A stretch of 13,923 nt of DNA from an uncultured Collinsella sp. Its GTDB lineage: Bacteria; Actinomycetota; Coriobacteriia; Coriobacteriales; Coriobacteriaceae. The position numbers were made by a program, and so were the translations under genes. The notes beneath the pieces were generated by a model. It saw only the letters and a program-made list of their open reading frames with translations, ran no database searches and was not told where the DNA came from. Location: positions 1-13,923 of the forward strand of contig CABUWD010000053.1 in assembly GCA_902495155.1 (NCBI GenBank), given 5' to 3'. This document shows, piece after piece, positions 12,546 through 13,923 of the stretch (positions are counted from its first letter, which is position 1; each line of letters begins with the position of its first letter).

Positions 12546-13598
12546 ATGATCACTTCCGAGCTTTTCGGCACCGCGCCGTGCGGTACCCCCGTTCATCGTT
12601 ACATCCTCAACGGGCCCGAGATCTGCGTTCGCATTATGAACTATGGCGCCACCGTGCTGGGTATCGATGTGCCCGACATTCCCGGCAACGTGCGCGATGT
12701 GGTGCTGGGCTTCGATAAGCTCGAGGATTACTTTGACAACCCCGCCTGCTTTGGCGCGACCATCGGCCCCGTGGCAAACCGCACCGCGGGCGCCACGATC
12801 ACCATCGACGGCACGGACTGGCATATGCCGGCCAACGAAGGCGTCAACAACCTGCACAGCGATCTTGAGCATGGTCTGCACAAGCGCGTATGGGACGTTG
12901 AGCTCGACGAGGTCCACAATGCCGTGCGCATGACCACCTCGCTTGAGGACGGTGAGCTGGGCCTTCCCGGCAACCGCACCTTTACGGCCGTATTTACCGT
13001 GACGCGCACCGGCTGCTTCCGTATCGAATATGGCTGTGAGAGCGACCGCGCCACGTACGTGTCCATGACCAACCACACGTACTTTAACCTTGCCGGTCAC
13101 AACGCCGGCATGGACTGTGAGCACTTCTTTGTTGCTAACGCTGCCCACTACCTGCCCATCAACGAGCAGAATATCCCCACCGGAGAGATCGCTCCGGTCG
13201 AGGGCACGCCGTTTGACTTCCGTGAGCTGCGCCCCGTCGCGCCCGGCATGGAAGCCGACGACCCGCAGATTAAGCAGGCCCGTGGCTACGACCACTGCCT
13301 GTGCATCGATGGCTATCAGTACGGCCGCAATCTCCGCCGCGCGATGCACGTCGAGGAGATGTGGACCGGCCGCGAGCTGGACTACTACACCACTGCCCCG
13401 GGCGTGCAGCTCTACACCGGCAATTGGCTGGGCGACGAGCACGCCAAGGACGATGCTAACTATGGCTGGGGCGCCGGCTTTGCCCTCGAGGCAGAGATGT
13501 ACCCCGACACGCCGCACCAGCCGCTGTTCCCGCAGGGCATTGTGGGCCCGGGTCACCCCTACAGCAATGTGATCGAATATCACTTTATGAGGCACTAA
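12546..13598 (+). CDS. galM: Aldose 1-epimerase (mutarotase)
   Basis: This enzyme interconverts alpha and beta anomers of galactose or glucose in the cytoplasm, feeding free hexose to galactokinase or glucokinase. At 350 aa it has normal family length. Substrate and catalytic positions are visible: NNLHSD with His104, TNHTYFNLAGH with His177, YDHC with Asp249, and the putative catalytic base Glu315 in ALEAEMYPD. Arg79 lies in PVANRTAGA, and the C-terminus is PYSNVIEYHF. I start at the ATG at 12546, which has AGGA 5 nt upstream; an in-frame ATG at 12486 lies within the putative promoter. The gene stands alone, divergent from the DeoR repressor, and fits downstream use of galactose or glucose released by sugar hydrolysis. 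It is not co-transcribed with the lac modules. Confidence 0.93.
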   Translation: MITSELFGTAPCGTPVHRYILNGPEICVRIMNYGATVLGIDVPDIPGNVRDVVLGFDKLEDYFDNPACFGATIGPVANRTAGATITIDGTDWHMPANEGVNNLHSDLEHGLHKRVWDVELDEVHNAVRMTTSLEDGELGLPGNRTFTAVFTVTRTGCFRIEYGCESDRATYVSMTNHTYFNLAGHNAGMDCEHFFVANAAHYLPINEQNIPTGEIAPVEGTPFDFRELRPVAPGMEADDPQIKQARGYDHCLCIDGYQYGRNLRRAMHVEEMWTGRELDYYTTAPGVQLYTGNWLGDEHAKDDANYGWGAGFALEAEMYPDTPHQPLFPQGIVGPGHPYSNVIEYHFMRH

Positions 13599-13626
13599 GC
13601 CCATAACACAACATATCGCACAGCAG

Positions 13627-13660
13627 CGCCCGCCGGCACCACCGCCGACGGGCGTTTTTT
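13627..13660 (+). terminator. Intrinsic terminator after galM
   Basis: CGCCCGCCGGC (13627-13637) pairs with GCCGACGGGCG (13644-13654), with one mismatch and a 6-nt loop. TTTTTT follows directly. Confidence 0.93.
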
Positions 13661-13923
13661 CATCTTTTGGGCTCATTTTCGCTGTGACTGTATGGGTGAC
13701 ATATCAAAACTATGTCCATTTACTACGTTTAGCCCGGGATGCTCGACCATGCACCAGTTTTTGCTAAATTCGCGAGCCGCCTACCTGCACTGATAATTGT
13801 CCTTGGGGGAAGCGGGCACTGCGGGGCGCGGCAACGGCGCGCGATTTCCGCGTCGCAGCGCTACCCTGATGCTGAATGCCGGGACGATGACCCACTGACC
13901 TGCTGACGCCTCTTCGGCCGTCC
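13661..13923. other. Right-edge region without a supportable gene
   Basis: I see no gene here with a ribosome site or recognisable family. GACATA and TATGTC (13699-13717) form a short inverted repeat. A 33-codon plus-strand frame (13692-13793) has no ribosome site. On the minus strand a frame runs in from the edge to a stop at 13781, giving 46 residues that end in SPKDNYQCR. It could be the tail of a gene lying outside the window, but has no recognisable domain. Confidence 0.3.

Noticed and set aside
12444..13676. 410-codon minus-strand frame opposite galM
   Set aside because: galM has all family motifs on the plus strand. This frame also crosses the galM terminator and promoter region and has no family resemblance.
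13692..13793. 33-codon plus-strand small ORF
   Set aside because: There is no ribosome-binding site, no recognisable family, and the frame overlaps the short inverted repeat. Too little to call a gene.

Overview
The window looks like a carbohydrate-utilisation region from a high-GC, PTS-using intestinal actinobacterium. I infer a Collinsella-type member of the Coriobacteriia from the high-GC codon use combined with Firmicutes-like LacE/LacG proteins; no taxonomic marker gene is present, so this is inference.

Positions 1-9651 hold two paralogous beta-galactoside PTS modules. Module 1 is a LacI-family repressor (107-1144, minus) divergent from a lacG-type 6-phospho-beta-galactosidase (1486-2928) and a lacE-type PTS EIICB permease (3105-4865). 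Module 2 is a second LacI-family repressor (5039-6049, minus) divergent from lacE (6324-8081) and lacG (8158-9579), so the permease and hydrolase are in the opposite order. In each module the sugar would be phosphorylated during uptake by EIICB (Cys490 in both) and the internal 6-phosphogalactoside cleaved by the GH1 enzyme. No EIIA (lacF) gene and no tagatose-6-phosphate genes lie in the window, so these must come from elsewhere. Each divergent promoter region carries its own set of LacI-type operators, with consensus TGAGCACGTGCTCA in module 1 and TGACAACGTTGTCA in module 2. The two regions also share an unexplained 25-bp motif. Each lacG/lacE pair is separated by a strong hairpin without a T-tract, and each module ends in a good intrinsic terminator.

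Positions 9652-10318 are a 0.7-kb non-coding stretch. It contains four copies of a 57-bp palindromic repeat at an exact 80-bp period, a 52-bp imperfect hairpin, and nine copies of a TGACRYG half-site packed around a promoter. The same 57-bp repeat occurs once between the convergent ends of module 1 lacE and the second repressor, and once (plus a truncated neighbour) at the left edge. Every copy lies beside a gene's 3' end.

The half-site cluster precedes a Schlafen/AlbA_2-type regulator with a GHKL-like ATPase segment and a C-terminal winged helix (10319-11575). It converges, with no gap, on a DeoR-family repressor (11576-12340, minus). That repressor is divergent from an aldose 1-epimerase gene, galM (12546-13598), which ends in a clear terminator. 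The last 260 bp hold no gene that I can support.

The most unusual elements are the two-armed 57-bp repeat family in its 80-bp-phased array, and the operator cluster in front of the AlbA_2 gene.
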